Shown here: in pieces, positions 36,580 to 45,161 of the stretch
Position numbering within the stretch: the stretch's first letter is position 1
How the letters are laid out: each line of letters starts with the position of its first letter
Assembly: GCA_964599235.1 (NCBI GenBank)
Contig: CAZRDX010000052.1
Span: 1 to 64,000, forward strand
Direction: 5' to 3'
Origin: DRPN01 sp964599235
Lineage (GTDB): Bacteria; Bacteroidota; Bacteroidia; Bacteroidales; VadinHA17
Length of the DNA stretch: 64,000 nt
Translations under genes and position numbers: made by a program
The notes under the pieces: model-generated
Told to the model about the DNA's origin: nothing
The model's database searches: none
What the model saw: only the letters and a program-made list of their open reading frames with translations

Positions 36580-39345
36580 ATGTCACGAACCCTTCTTTCT
36601 CTCTTTCTTCTGCTCCTGCTGCTTCCTCTTCCGGCACAGGAGACCGAGCTCCTTTACCTTTCGGGGCAGGATGCGGCCAACCCGTTGGAGTGGGAGTTCA
36701 TGGTCGACGGCGGTCGACGGGCCGGCCGCTGGGATCATATCCCCGTCCCTTCCTGCTGGGAGTTGCAGGGCTACGGCACCTACAACTACGGCAAAGACAA
36801 GATCAAAGCCTCCGAGACGGGGCATTACCGCACCCGCTTCATGATCCCCCCACGATGGAGATCACGACGTATCTTCTTGGTCTTCGGCGGAGTGATGACC
36901 GACACCGAGGTGAAGGTCAACGGACACAGCGCGGGCCCGGTGCATCAGGGTGGATTTTACCGTTTCCGTTACGACATCACCCCTCTGGTGCATCCGTACG
37001 ATACCAACCTTCTGGAGGTGACGGTGCACAAGATGTCGTCCAACGAGCGCATCAATCTCGCTGAGCGCCGCAGCGACTACTGGATCTTCGGCGGCATCTA
37101 CCGTCCCGTATGGCTCGAGGCCGTGCCCCCCGAACACATCACCTGGAACGCCGTCGACGGGCGGGCCGACGGCACCCTCCGGCTGGCCGTACATGTCGAA
37201 GGGCTTACAGACAACGCCGAGGTGCAGGTACAGGTGTACGACCTCGCAGGAAAAGTAATGGGCAGCCTCTCCCCGCAACGCATCAGGAAAAAGGATACTG
37301 TCGTCATCCTCACGGGAAAGATAGATGAGGTGCACCCCTGGAGTGCGGAGGATCCTGTTCTTTATTATGCTGATGTCTCCCTCCTCAGGAAAGGACGACG
37401 ATTGCATACCGTAAGGGAGCGTTTCGGTTTTCGGACCTTTGAGGTGATACCCGGCGAAGGGCTTTTCCTCAACGGACACCGTATTGTCCTGAAAGGATGC
37501 AACCGGCACAGCTTCCGTCCCGCCACGGGGCGTGCCCTCAGCCGGAACGACTGCCGCGACGACGTGCGCCTGATCAAAGAGATGAACATGAACGCCGTAC
37601 GTATGTCGCACTATCCTCCCGATCCCTGGTTCCTCGATTTTTGCGACGAGGAAGGTCTTTATGTCCTTGATGAGCTGGCCGGATGGCAGAAACCACCCTA
37701 CGACACCCCCACAGGCCAAAGACTGGTGAAAGAGATGGTGACACGCGATCTCAACCACCCCTCCATCCTGTTCTGGGACAATGGTAACGAGGGAGGATGG
37801 AACACCGCCCTTGACGACGAGTTCGCCAGGTACGATCTGCAGCAACGCCCTGTCCTCCACCCCTGGGCTTTTTTCGGAGGCATCGACACCGACCATTACG
37901 AAAGCTACGAGAGTGTGGAGAAAAAACTGGCCTCCGGCCGCATCTTCATGCCCACAGAGCATCTTCACGGTCTCTACGACGGTGGTCTGGGAGCAGGGCT
38001 GGACGACTTCTGGCGCCTGATGTGGGGCCATCCTCTCACCGGGGGGATGTTCCTCTGGGTCTTTGCCGACGAGGGGGTGGTCCGTACCGACCGTCACTGC
38101 ACCCTCGACGTCGACGGCAACCACGCCCCCGACGGCATCCTGGGACCGCATCACGAGAAAGAAGCAAGCTTCTTCACCATCCGCGAGATATGGTCGCCGG
38201 TGTACATCGAGACGGGCGACACGGTACCGGACAACTTTCCTCTCAGCATCCCGGTGGAGAACAGGTACGATCATCTCAACCTGCGTCGCTGCACTTTCTC
38301 CTGGCAGCTGGTACGGTGGCCCGCTCCCGGCGATGCTGTCAGCGCCGTGACGGTGCTGTCTTCAGGGACGATGGCCGGCCCCAATGTACCCCCGCACCGC
38401 CGGGGGTGGCTTCATCCCCCGCTCCCCCCGACAGCCTTGCGGGAAGCCGAGGGCTTCCTCCTCACCGCCCGCGACCCTGAGGGACGCCCGCTCTTCACCT
38501 GGTCGTGGCCCCTCCGTAACAACGCCGCACTCATCACCCCCTTCCTGCCGGGACGGGGAAAGGAGCCCGCCTCCTTGCCCGGCGACACATCCTGGATCAT
38601 CCGTTCAGGCAACTACACTTTTTACTTCGACAGAAAAGAAGGCACCCTGCAGGAGGTACGCCAGGGCAGCCACCGTATCCCTTTTGGCGGGGGCCCCTTC
38701 ATCGTCCCCGCACGCAAGGCCCGGCCCCGCATCATGCCCCACACCCGTCTCGTCAGGAACGACACCGCCCTCATCCTCATCACCGAGCATCATCCTTTTT
38801 TCCGTACGCTGCGATGGACCATCCTCCCCGACGGATGGCTGCGTCTGGACTATGCCTTCCCCTACGACGGGGAGGTCGACAACCTGGGCATCAGCTTCCT
38901 CTATCCCGAAGAGAGGGTCAGAGGCATGAAATGGCAAGGCAAAGGACCCTACCGTGTCTGGAAGAACCGCCTCAAAGGTGCTACCTACGGCGTGTGGCAG
39001 AACGACTACAACAGCTTCGCCCCGGCCACCGCATGGGACTATCCCGAGTTCCCCGGCTACTATGCTGATCTTACGTGGGTGGTGCTCGACACCGACGACG
39101 GGCCTGTCACCCTCCTTACGCCCGATGATCACCGTTTCCTGCGTCTCTACCGTCAGCCCGAAGGGTACGAACCGCGGCATGCCCGCATGATCTGGCCGGA
39201 AGGGGATATCTCCCTGTTGCATGCCATCCCACCCATCGGCACCAAGTTCCATGACCCTGCCGATCTGGGTCCCTCGGGACAAAAGAACCGGGTGACCGGC
39301 CTCCACCGCGGCACCCTTTACTTTCATTTCGGTGCACTGCCATGA
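36580..39345 (+). CDS. GH2-family beta-glycosidase
   Basis: 921 aa with a signal peptide (about 1-19). Domain order is sugar-binding jelly roll (about 30-190; VPSCWELQGYGTYNY, GGIYRPVWLE), an immunoglobulin-like domain (to about 295), then the TIM barrel starting at LKGCNRHSFRP. The acid/base is Glu404 in WDNGNEGGWN and the likely nucleophile is Glu460 in PTEHLHG. The ~330 C-terminal residues are beta-sandwiches. GH2 covers beta-galactosidase, beta-glucuronidase and beta-mannosidase. The motif around the nucleophile does not match the common beta-galactosidase form, so the sugar is left open. A 37-bp gap precedes it. It is predicted periplasmic. Confidence 0.9.
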   Translation: MSRTLLSLFLLLLLLPLPAQETELLYLSGQDAANPLEWEFMVDGGRRAGRWDHIPVPSCWELQGYGTYNYGKDKIKASETGHYRTRFMIPPRWRSRRIFLVFGGVMTDTEVKVNGHSAGPVHQGGFYRFRYDITPLVHPYDTNLLEVTVHKMSSNERINLAERRSDYWIFGGIYRPVWLEAVPPEHITWNAVDGRADGTLRLAVHVEGLTDNAEVQVQVYDLAGKVMGSLSPQRIRKKDTVVILTGKIDEVHPWSAEDPVLYYADVSLLRKGRRLHTVRERFGFRTFEVIPGEGLFLNGHRIVLKGCNRHSFRPATGRALSRNDCRDDVRLIKEMNMNAVRMSHYPPDPWFLDFCDEEGLYVLDELAGWQKPPYDTPTGQRLVKEMVTRDLNHPSILFWDNGNEGGWNTALDDEFARYDLQQRPVLHPWAFFGGIDTDHYESYESVEKKLASGRIFMPTEHLHGLYDGGLGAGLDDFWRLMWGHPLTGGMFLWVFADEGVVRTDRHCTLDVDGNHAPDGILGPHHEKEASFFTIREIWSPVYIETGDTVPDNFPLSIPVENRYDHLNLRRCTFSWQLVRWPAPGDAVSAVTVLSSGTMAGPNVPPHRRGWLHPPLPPTALREAEGFLLTARDPEGRPLFTWSWPLRNNAALITPFLPGRGKEPASLPGDTSWIIRSGNYTFYFDRKEGTLQEVRQGSHRIPFGGGPFIVPARKARPRIMPHTRLVRNDTALILITEHHPFFRTLRWTILPDGWLRLDYAFPYDGEVDNLGISFLYPEERVRGMKWQGKGPYRVWKNRLKGATYGVWQNDYNSFAPATAWDYPEFPGYYADLTWVVLDTDDGPVTLLTPDDHRFLRLYRQPEGYEPRHARMIWPEGDISLLHAIPPIGTKFHDPADLGPSGQKNRVTGLHRGTLYFHFGALP

Positions 39346-39383
39346 TCCGGCTCATTCATCCTCAACAACCTTAACCTGCTGCC

Positions 39384-42300
39384 ATGAAACGATCCGCTCT
39401 GCTCTTCGTCGTCCTGTTCCCGCTGCTCTCACTTTCCTGTCACCGTCGGGCCTCGCTCACCCCATTCGATCTGCGATGTGAGTATGTCACCGACCCGACA
39501 GGCCTGGATGTCTCGGTTCTCCGTCCCCGTCTCTCCTGGCGGCTGCCCGGAGATGTGCCTGGTCAGCGTCAGACGGCCTGGCAGGTGCTGGCCGCCTCGT
39601 CGCCCGGGCTGCTGGATCCCGACCATGCCGACCTGTGGAACAGCGGCACGGTGGTCTCCGGCCAGTCTGTCCAGGTGGTTTATGGAGGGCGGTCTTTGCG
39701 TCCCCGTCAGGAGGTATGGTGGAAGGTACGTATCTGGGACCGGCACGGACGGGTGTCGGCCTGGAGCGACGCCGCCCGCTGGGAGACGGGGATCCACCCC
39801 TCCCGGTGGCAGGCTGCGTGGATCGGCTCGCCGGTGATGCCTCCCCGCAAACCGGGCGGTCCCAACCCGGCCTACCACTTCCGCAAGACCTTCTCCCTCA
39901 CCTCCCCGCCCCGCAAAGGACGGGCCTATATCAGCGGGCTCGGCTATCATGAGTTGTACATCAATGGCCACAGGGTGGGCGACCACGTCCTCTCCCCCCA
40001 CCAGTCCAACTACACCTACCGCGACACCGGCAGGTTTCCTTTCAAAGAGGTACGGCACATGTCCTACCGTGTCTATTATGAGACTTACGACATCACCCCC
40101 TACCTGCAGGAAGGAAGGAACAGCGTGGGGGTGCTTCTTGGCAATGGCTGGTTCTTCCAGCATGAACGCGACGAGGACACGATCTACAACTACGGTCTTC
40201 CCCGTCTCATCATACGTCTGGAGATGGCCGGCGACGAAGACACACTGGTGGTGGTGAGCGACACCACCTGGCGCACCGCCACCGGCCCCATCCTCCACAA
40301 CGGCATCTATACGGGAGAGATCTACGATGCACGTCGCGAACTCAGGGGATGGACCATGCCGGACTACGACGACCGATCCTGGCCGGCGGCGGTACAGCGT
40401 GCCGCCCCCCTCGGTCCTCTCATGGGGCAGATCGCCCCGGCCGACCGGCGTATCCGCGAGATCATCCCCGTACGTCGTGAACGTCTCGACGACACCACGT
40501 GGCGGTACGACCTCGGTGAGATGATCTCGGGATGGGTACGGCTGCAGGTAAAGGGCCCACGCGGCCTGCCCGTCACCCTGAAGTTCCTCGAAGAACAGGG
40601 ACCCCAGTACGGCCAGACCGACATCTATATCCTGCGGGGCGACAGTCTCGAGACGTGGGAACCCCGTTTCACCTGGCACGCTTTCCGCCGGGTGATCGTC
40701 ACCACACCCCGGCCTCCCGACACGCTCCGGATCACCGGCATCGTCGTGAACACCGACGTGCCGGTCACCGGCCGCTTCGAATGTTCCAACGGTCTTCTCA
40801 CCCGTCTCAATGACAACTTCATCCGTACCCAACAGGGCAACATGCACGGAGGAGTGACCAGCGACTGTCCCCACCGTGAACGACGGGGCTATACCGGCGA
40901 CGGTCAGATAGCCGCCCGGGCTGCCATCTACAACTTCGACATGGCTGCCTTTTACACCAAATGGATCGGCGACATGGCCGACGGTCAGAACCGCGAGACC
41001 GGCTTCGTGCCCTATACCGTCCCCTTCGAAGGGGGCTGGGGCGGCACCCCGTGGGGCTCGGCTTACATCATCATCCCCTGGTACATGTACCTCTACTACG
41101 GCGACACCACCATCGTCCGCCGGCACTGGCAGGGGATGGTGAAGTACATCGACTACCTGGAAAACCGCTTGGTGCCCCCCGGCATCGTCGACGAACAGCT
41201 GCTGGGCGAGTGGGTGCCTCCCCAGCCCGAACAGATACCCAAAGACCTCGTAAGTACCGCCTACTTCCACCACGACCTGCAGATCATGGAACATCTTGCG
41301 CACGTGCTGGAAAAAGAGTCAGAAGCCGACCGGTTCCGGGCCCTGGCACACCGTGTGAAGGAAGGATTCAACAAGCAGTGGTTCCACAAGGAGGAGATGT
41401 CCTATTCCATAGGCCGTCAGGGGGCCAATGTCTTTGCCCTGGGCTTCGACCTGGTTCCCCGCCGCTACACAGGGGATGTTTTCCGGACGCTCGTCGATCA
41501 TCTTATCAACGATACCGAAGGACACTTCGACACCGGCATGATGGGTACGCCTTTGCTGTTGCAGGTGCTGGCGAAGTATGGTCGCAACGAACTGGCCTAT
41601 ACTCTGATGAACCAGACCGACTACCCCTCTTTCGGGCTGGAGATGCTCAAAGGCTCCACCACCTTGTGGGAAACATGGGACGGCACCCTTTCTCACAGCC
41701 ATCCCATGTTCGGCAGTGTATGTGAGTGGCTGTACAACAGCCTGGCAGGTATCCGCCCCGACCCTGCCGCCCCGGGGTTCCGACATATCCTCATCCACCC
41801 CCTGCCTGTGTCAGACCTGCAGCATGTCACGGCCACCCATCTCACCCCTTACGGGCCGGTCACCTCTTCCTGGAGACAGGAGGGCGACGACCTGGTGCTG
41901 GAGGTGACGGTGCCGCCCAACACCACTGCCGCCGTCTCGATCCCCGCCACCGACGAGGGGAGTGTCACGGCCCGGGGGGTCTATGGTCAGCCGGGTGTGG
42001 GCGTCCATGCCGTCGGCTATGAAAAGGGGCGTATGCTCTTTGAGACCTGTGCGGGAGAATACCGTTTTGTCTCGCACGGTGCGGCGGCGCTCCTGCCCCG
42101 TTCGTTGCCCACGGCACCGGTGGTGATGCCCCGCGACACGCTCTCATGGTCGGGCGACACTCTCCGGGTGACCATGGCCACCCCCCATGCCGGAGCCGTC
42201 ATACGTTTCACCCTCGACGGCACGCTCCCCGACACCACCTCCTCCCTCTACGGACAACCCCTGCTGATCACCCGCGACACCCGCGTGAAAGCGCGTATCT

Positions 42301-42812
42301 TCCTCCCCGACGGCACGGCCGGACCTGTGGCCCACCGTGACTACACTTTCCTGCGCCGGGGTATCCATGGCCTGCATTATGCTTATTACGCCGGTCTCTG
42401 GCAGCAGGTGCCCGACTTCACGCGCCTGCATCCCTCAGCCCGCGGCACCCTGCCCGCCCTCTGTCTGGACAGCCTGCCCCACAACAAAGACCGTTTCGCC
42501 CTGCGTCTGACCTCATGGCTGCGCGTACCCGTAACGGGGACCTACACGATCTACCTCATCTCCAACGACGGCAGCCGTCTCTACCTCGACGGCCGGGAGC
42601 TCATCGTCAACGACGGCCCCCACGGGGCCCGCGAACGTTCAGCCACCACCCACCTCACACAGGGCATCCACCAGCTGACCATCGGCTATATGCAGGTGGG
42701 CGGAGGCTACTACCTCGCCCTGGAATGGAAAGGCCCGGGAAGAAAAAGGGAAAAAATACCGCCATCGCTCTTTTTCCTCGACGAAGAACAGGCAAAAAAA
42801 GCTGGAAAGTGA
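39384..42812 (+). CDS. GH78 alpha-L-rhamnosidase with chitobiase-C and PA14 tail
   Basis: 1142 aa lipoprotein (leader ending in LLSLSC). N-terminal beta-sandwich domains include YHELYINGHRVGDHVLSP, typical of the rhamnosidase N-domain. The (alpha/alpha)6 barrel contains SDCPHRERRGYTGDG (Ser493-), the signature stretch with acidic active-site residues in this inverting family, and the later WGSAYIIIPWYMYLYYG and GSTTLWETWDG. A C-terminal sandwich follows. From about 42118 the protein carries the same tail as both GH92 enzymes: chitobiase-C-like (AVIRFTLDGTLPD) then PA14 (YLISNDGSRLYLDG). It removes terminal alpha-L-rhamnose. The tail probably binds the shared glycan. Confidence 0.92.
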   Translation: MKRSALLFVVLFPLLSLSCHRRASLTPFDLRCEYVTDPTGLDVSVLRPRLSWRLPGDVPGQRQTAWQVLAASSPGLLDPDHADLWNSGTVVSGQSVQVVYGGRSLRPRQEVWWKVRIWDRHGRVSAWSDAARWETGIHPSRWQAAWIGSPVMPPRKPGGPNPAYHFRKTFSLTSPPRKGRAYISGLGYHELYINGHRVGDHVLSPHQSNYTYRDTGRFPFKEVRHMSYRVYYETYDITPYLQEGRNSVGVLLGNGWFFQHERDEDTIYNYGLPRLIIRLEMAGDEDTLVVVSDTTWRTATGPILHNGIYTGEIYDARRELRGWTMPDYDDRSWPAAVQRAAPLGPLMGQIAPADRRIREIIPVRRERLDDTTWRYDLGEMISGWVRLQVKGPRGLPVTLKFLEEQGPQYGQTDIYILRGDSLETWEPRFTWHAFRRVIVTTPRPPDTLRITGIVVNTDVPVTGRFECSNGLLTRLNDNFIRTQQGNMHGGVTSDCPHRERRGYTGDGQIAARAAIYNFDMAAFYTKWIGDMADGQNRETGFVPYTVPFEGGWGGTPWGSAYIIIPWYMYLYYGDTTIVRRHWQGMVKYIDYLENRLVPPGIVDEQLLGEWVPPQPEQIPKDLVSTAYFHHDLQIMEHLAHVLEKESEADRFRALAHRVKEGFNKQWFHKEEMSYSIGRQGANVFALGFDLVPRRYTGDVFRTLVDHLINDTEGHFDTGMMGTPLLLQVLAKYGRNELAYTLMNQTDYPSFGLEMLKGSTTLWETWDGTLSHSHPMFGSVCEWLYNSLAGIRPDPAAPGFRHILIHPLPVSDLQHVTATHLTPYGPVTSSWRQEGDDLVLEVTVPPNTTAAVSIPATDEGSVTARGVYGQPGVGVHAVGYEKGRMLFETCAGEYRFVSHGAAALLPRSLPTAPVVMPRDTLSWSGDTLRVTMATPHAGAVIRFTLDGTLPDTTSSLYGQPLLITRDTRVKARIFLPDGTAGPVAHRDYTFLRRGIHGLHYAYYAGLWQQVPDFTRLHPSARGTLPALCLDSLPHNKDRFALRLTSWLRVPVTGTYTIYLISNDGSRLYLDGRELIVNDGPHGARERSATTHLTQGIHQLTIGYMQVGGGYYLALEWKGPGRKREKIPPSLFFLDEEQAKKAGK

Positions 42813-42839
42813 ACATTCACGAAAGGATAGGCAAAAAAG

Positions 42840-42873
42840 CTTTTGTCACGAAATGACAAAAGAGTTATTTTTA
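42840..42873 (+). terminator. Hairpin with T-rich tract inside the gene train
   Basis: A perfect 9-bp stem (42840-42848 with 42854-42862, loop CGAAA) is followed by GTTATTTTTATT (42863-42873). This looks like a weak intrinsic terminator or attenuator between GH78 and the DUF1080 gene. It also lies just upstream of the proposed GTG start at 42882. Confidence 0.55.
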
Positions 42874-42881
42874 TTGACCAG

Positions 42882-43649
42882 GTGACAAAGTATTGTTCCA
42901 TCCTTCTTCTGCTGGCCTTTTCCCTGGCCGGCTGCCGTTCCGGTCCACACCGGGAGGAGGGGGAGGTTTCTTTTCCCCCAGGCACGGAAGATCGGGGCTG
43001 GCAACAGCTTTTCGATGGTCGTACCCTGAACGGCTGGCAGGCATTGGGGCTCGACAGCATCCCCACCGTTTACTGGCGTGTGGAAGACGGGACGATCCAC
43101 AAGAGAGCGCGCGACCGGGTGGCACCCCTCCCTGACGGCAGCCCGCCGCCTTCATGCGATCTGATGAGCCGCGACACCTTTCTCAATTTCGAACTGGCCT
43201 TTGAATGGAAGATCGCCCCGCTTGGCAACAGCGGCATCAAATACAACGTCTCGGAAAAGATGTCCCTGCGCTACGGCACCACCCACGCCCTGGGCTTCGA
43301 GTATCAGATCATTGATGATGCGCATTATTCCGAGCCTTTGTCACCCATGCAGCATACCGCCGCCCTGTATGCTCTGGTAGCTCCGGAGAACGCAGAACCA
43401 CGACCTGCCGGCCGGTGGAACACCGGACGCATCATCTTGCGGGGGCACCACGGAGAACACTGGCTCAACGGTAAGAAAGTGTTGGAATACGAGACGGGAA
43501 CACCCCGTTTCGATTCTCTGGTACGCCACAGCAAATACCACAAGTACCCGGGCTTCGCCCGCCGCCGCTACGGTCACATCGTCCTGCAGGACCATGCCGA
43601 CGACGTATGGTTCCGTAACATCCGCATCCGTACTTTCGACAAACCATAA
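42882..43649 (+). CDS. DUF1080 lipoprotein (3-keto-glycoside hydrolase domain)
   Basis: 255 aa. I place the start at GTG 42882 because it gives a compact lipoprotein signal ending in LAGC; a TTG at 42843 would place 13 charged residues ahead of it inside the hairpin. The body shows the DUF1080 opening WQQLFDGRTLNGWQ, then LAFEWKIAPLGNSGIKYNV and the closing VWFRNIRIR. The domain is a concanavalin-like beta-sandwich. Characterised members hydrolyse 3-keto-disaccharides after oxidation of the sugar by a dehydrogenase. The next gene encodes just such a candidate dehydrogenase. Predicted periplasmic, lipid-anchored. Confidence 0.88.
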   Translation: MTKYCSILLLLAFSLAGCRSGPHREEGEVSFPPGTEDRGWQQLFDGRTLNGWQALGLDSIPTVYWRVEDGTIHKRARDRVAPLPDGSPPPSCDLMSRDTFLNFELAFEWKIAPLGNSGIKYNVSEKMSLRYGTTHALGFEYQIIDDAHYSEPLSPMQHTAALYALVAPENAEPRPAGRWNTGRIILRGHHGEHWLNGKKVLEYETGTPRFDSLVRHSKYHKYPGFARRRYGHIVLQDHADDVWFRNIRIRTFDKP

Positions 43650-43668
43650 CCCTCTTAAATCTCAAGCC

Positions 43669-45144
43669 ATGACCACACGAAGGAAATTCATTCGCAACAG
43701 TTCGGCCGGTCTGTTGGCCGGTTCTGCCGCCCTCTCGTTCTCGCCACGTTCGTATGCCCGCATCCTGGGTGCCAACGACCGTCTTCATGTGGCGGTGGTA
43801 GGCATACGAGGTCGCGGCGGCAGTCATATGAGGGCCTATGCCAAGATGAAGAACGTCGAGGTAAAGTACCTGGTCGACATTGATGAAAACCTTTTCAAGG
43901 CCCGTCTGGACGAGATGGATCAGCTGGCGGGATATCGTCCCCGCACGGAATGGGACATGCGTCGTGTCTTCGATGACAAGGACCTCGATGTCGTCTCTTT
44001 CGCCACGCCCAACCACTGGCATGCCCTGGGCACGGTCTGGGCGGCCATGGCCGGCAAGCACGTGTATGTGGAGAAGCCGGCGATGCACAACATCTGGGAA
44101 GGCCGGCAGATGGTCCGCGCCGCCGAGCGCTACAACGTGCTCATCCAGGTTGGTTTCCAGAACCGTTCCTTCGACACCACCAACCGTGCCATCCGTTTCA
44201 TCCGCGAAGGTCATCTGGGAGAGATCTACCTGGCCCGCGGCCTCTGCTTCAAACCCCGCGGCGATATCGGCGTTTACCCCGACGGGCCGATGAAACCGGG
44301 GGAAAAGTTCCGTCTCAACGCCGAACGTTCGCGTTATGAGCCGCCTTACACCGAGGAGTATCTCCGCAAGGTCCACTACGACATGTGGCTCGGCCCCGCT
44401 CCCAAGAGACCATTCAACCGCAACCGTTTCCATTACAACTGGCACTGGTTCTGGGATTACGGCAACGGCGACACCGGCAACCAGGGGCCTCACCAGTTCG
44501 ATGTGGCTCGCTGGGCCCTGGGCGAAGAGGAGATGCCTGTACGCGTCAGCTCCATCGGGGGCATCTACAAGTTCAAGTCGATGCAGGAGACCCCGAACAC
44601 CCAGACCTCCATCTTCCAGTATGCCGACGGCAAGATGCTGGAGTTCGGCACCCGTGGCCTCTACACCAACCCCGAAGGGATCCTTCTTCCCGACATCCGG
44701 CTCACCGATGACGGCAAGATCTCCAAAGGCTCCAAGGCCACACCGGTGAAGATCGGCACCCTCATCCTGGGCACCGAGGGATGGATGCAGATCGATGCGG
44801 GCGGCAACTGGCAGACCTTCTTCGGACGCAAGAACGAACCGGGCCCCACCTCCGGCGAGAAAGACTCCTCGTACAACCCCATGGATCTCACCGGCGGCAG
44901 CAGCGGCGGCCACTTCGGTAATTTCATCCATGCCGTCCGCAACGGCGACCGTACACTTCTCTCCTGTGACATCGTCACGGGCTACCGCTCCACCTGCCTC
45001 CCCCTGCTCGCCAACATCTCCTACCGCGTAGGCAGGGAACTGCATATCGACCCCGCTACCGAAACCATCCTCCACGACGAGGAAGCATCCCGTCTGATGA
45101 CCCGCGAATACCGGAAAGGATTTGAGGTACCAGATCTTTCATAA
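43669..45144 (+). CDS. Exported Gfo/Idh/MocA-family oxidoreductase
   Basis: 491 aa from ATG 43669, 19 bp after the DUF1080 stop. The N-terminus TTRRKFIRNSSAGLLAGSA is a twin-arginine signal, so the folded, cofactor-loaded enzyme is exported. The NAD(P)-binding Rossmann fold begins with VAVVGIRGRGGSHMRAY, and the conserved EKP motif is present (VYVEKPAMHN). NHWH and GNQGPHQFDVARWALG complete the family pattern. Members with Tat signals often use tightly bound NAD(H) to oxidise the sugar C3 hydroxyl or to act in glycoside cleavage via oxidation. With DUF1080 upstream, a 3-keto-glycoside route is the best guess; this is inferred from neighbours. Confidence 0.9.
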   Translation: MTTRRKFIRNSSAGLLAGSAALSFSPRSYARILGANDRLHVAVVGIRGRGGSHMRAYAKMKNVEVKYLVDIDENLFKARLDEMDQLAGYRPRTEWDMRRVFDDKDLDVVSFATPNHWHALGTVWAAMAGKHVYVEKPAMHNIWEGRQMVRAAERYNVLIQVGFQNRSFDTTNRAIRFIREGHLGEIYLARGLCFKPRGDIGVYPDGPMKPGEKFRLNAERSRYEPPYTEEYLRKVHYDMWLGPAPKRPFNRNRFHYNWHWFWDYGNGDTGNQGPHQFDVARWALGEEEMPVRVSSIGGIYKFKSMQETPNTQTSIFQYADGKMLEFGTRGLYTNPEGILLPDIRLTDDGKISKGSKATPVKIGTLILGTEGWMQIDAGGNWQTFFGRKNEPGPTSGEKDSSYNPMDLTGGSSGGHFGNFIHAVRNGDRTLLSCDIVTGYRSTCLPLLANISYRVGRELHIDPATETILHDEEASRLMTREYRKGFEVPDLS

Positions 45145-45161
45145 ATAAAAACCCACCCACC

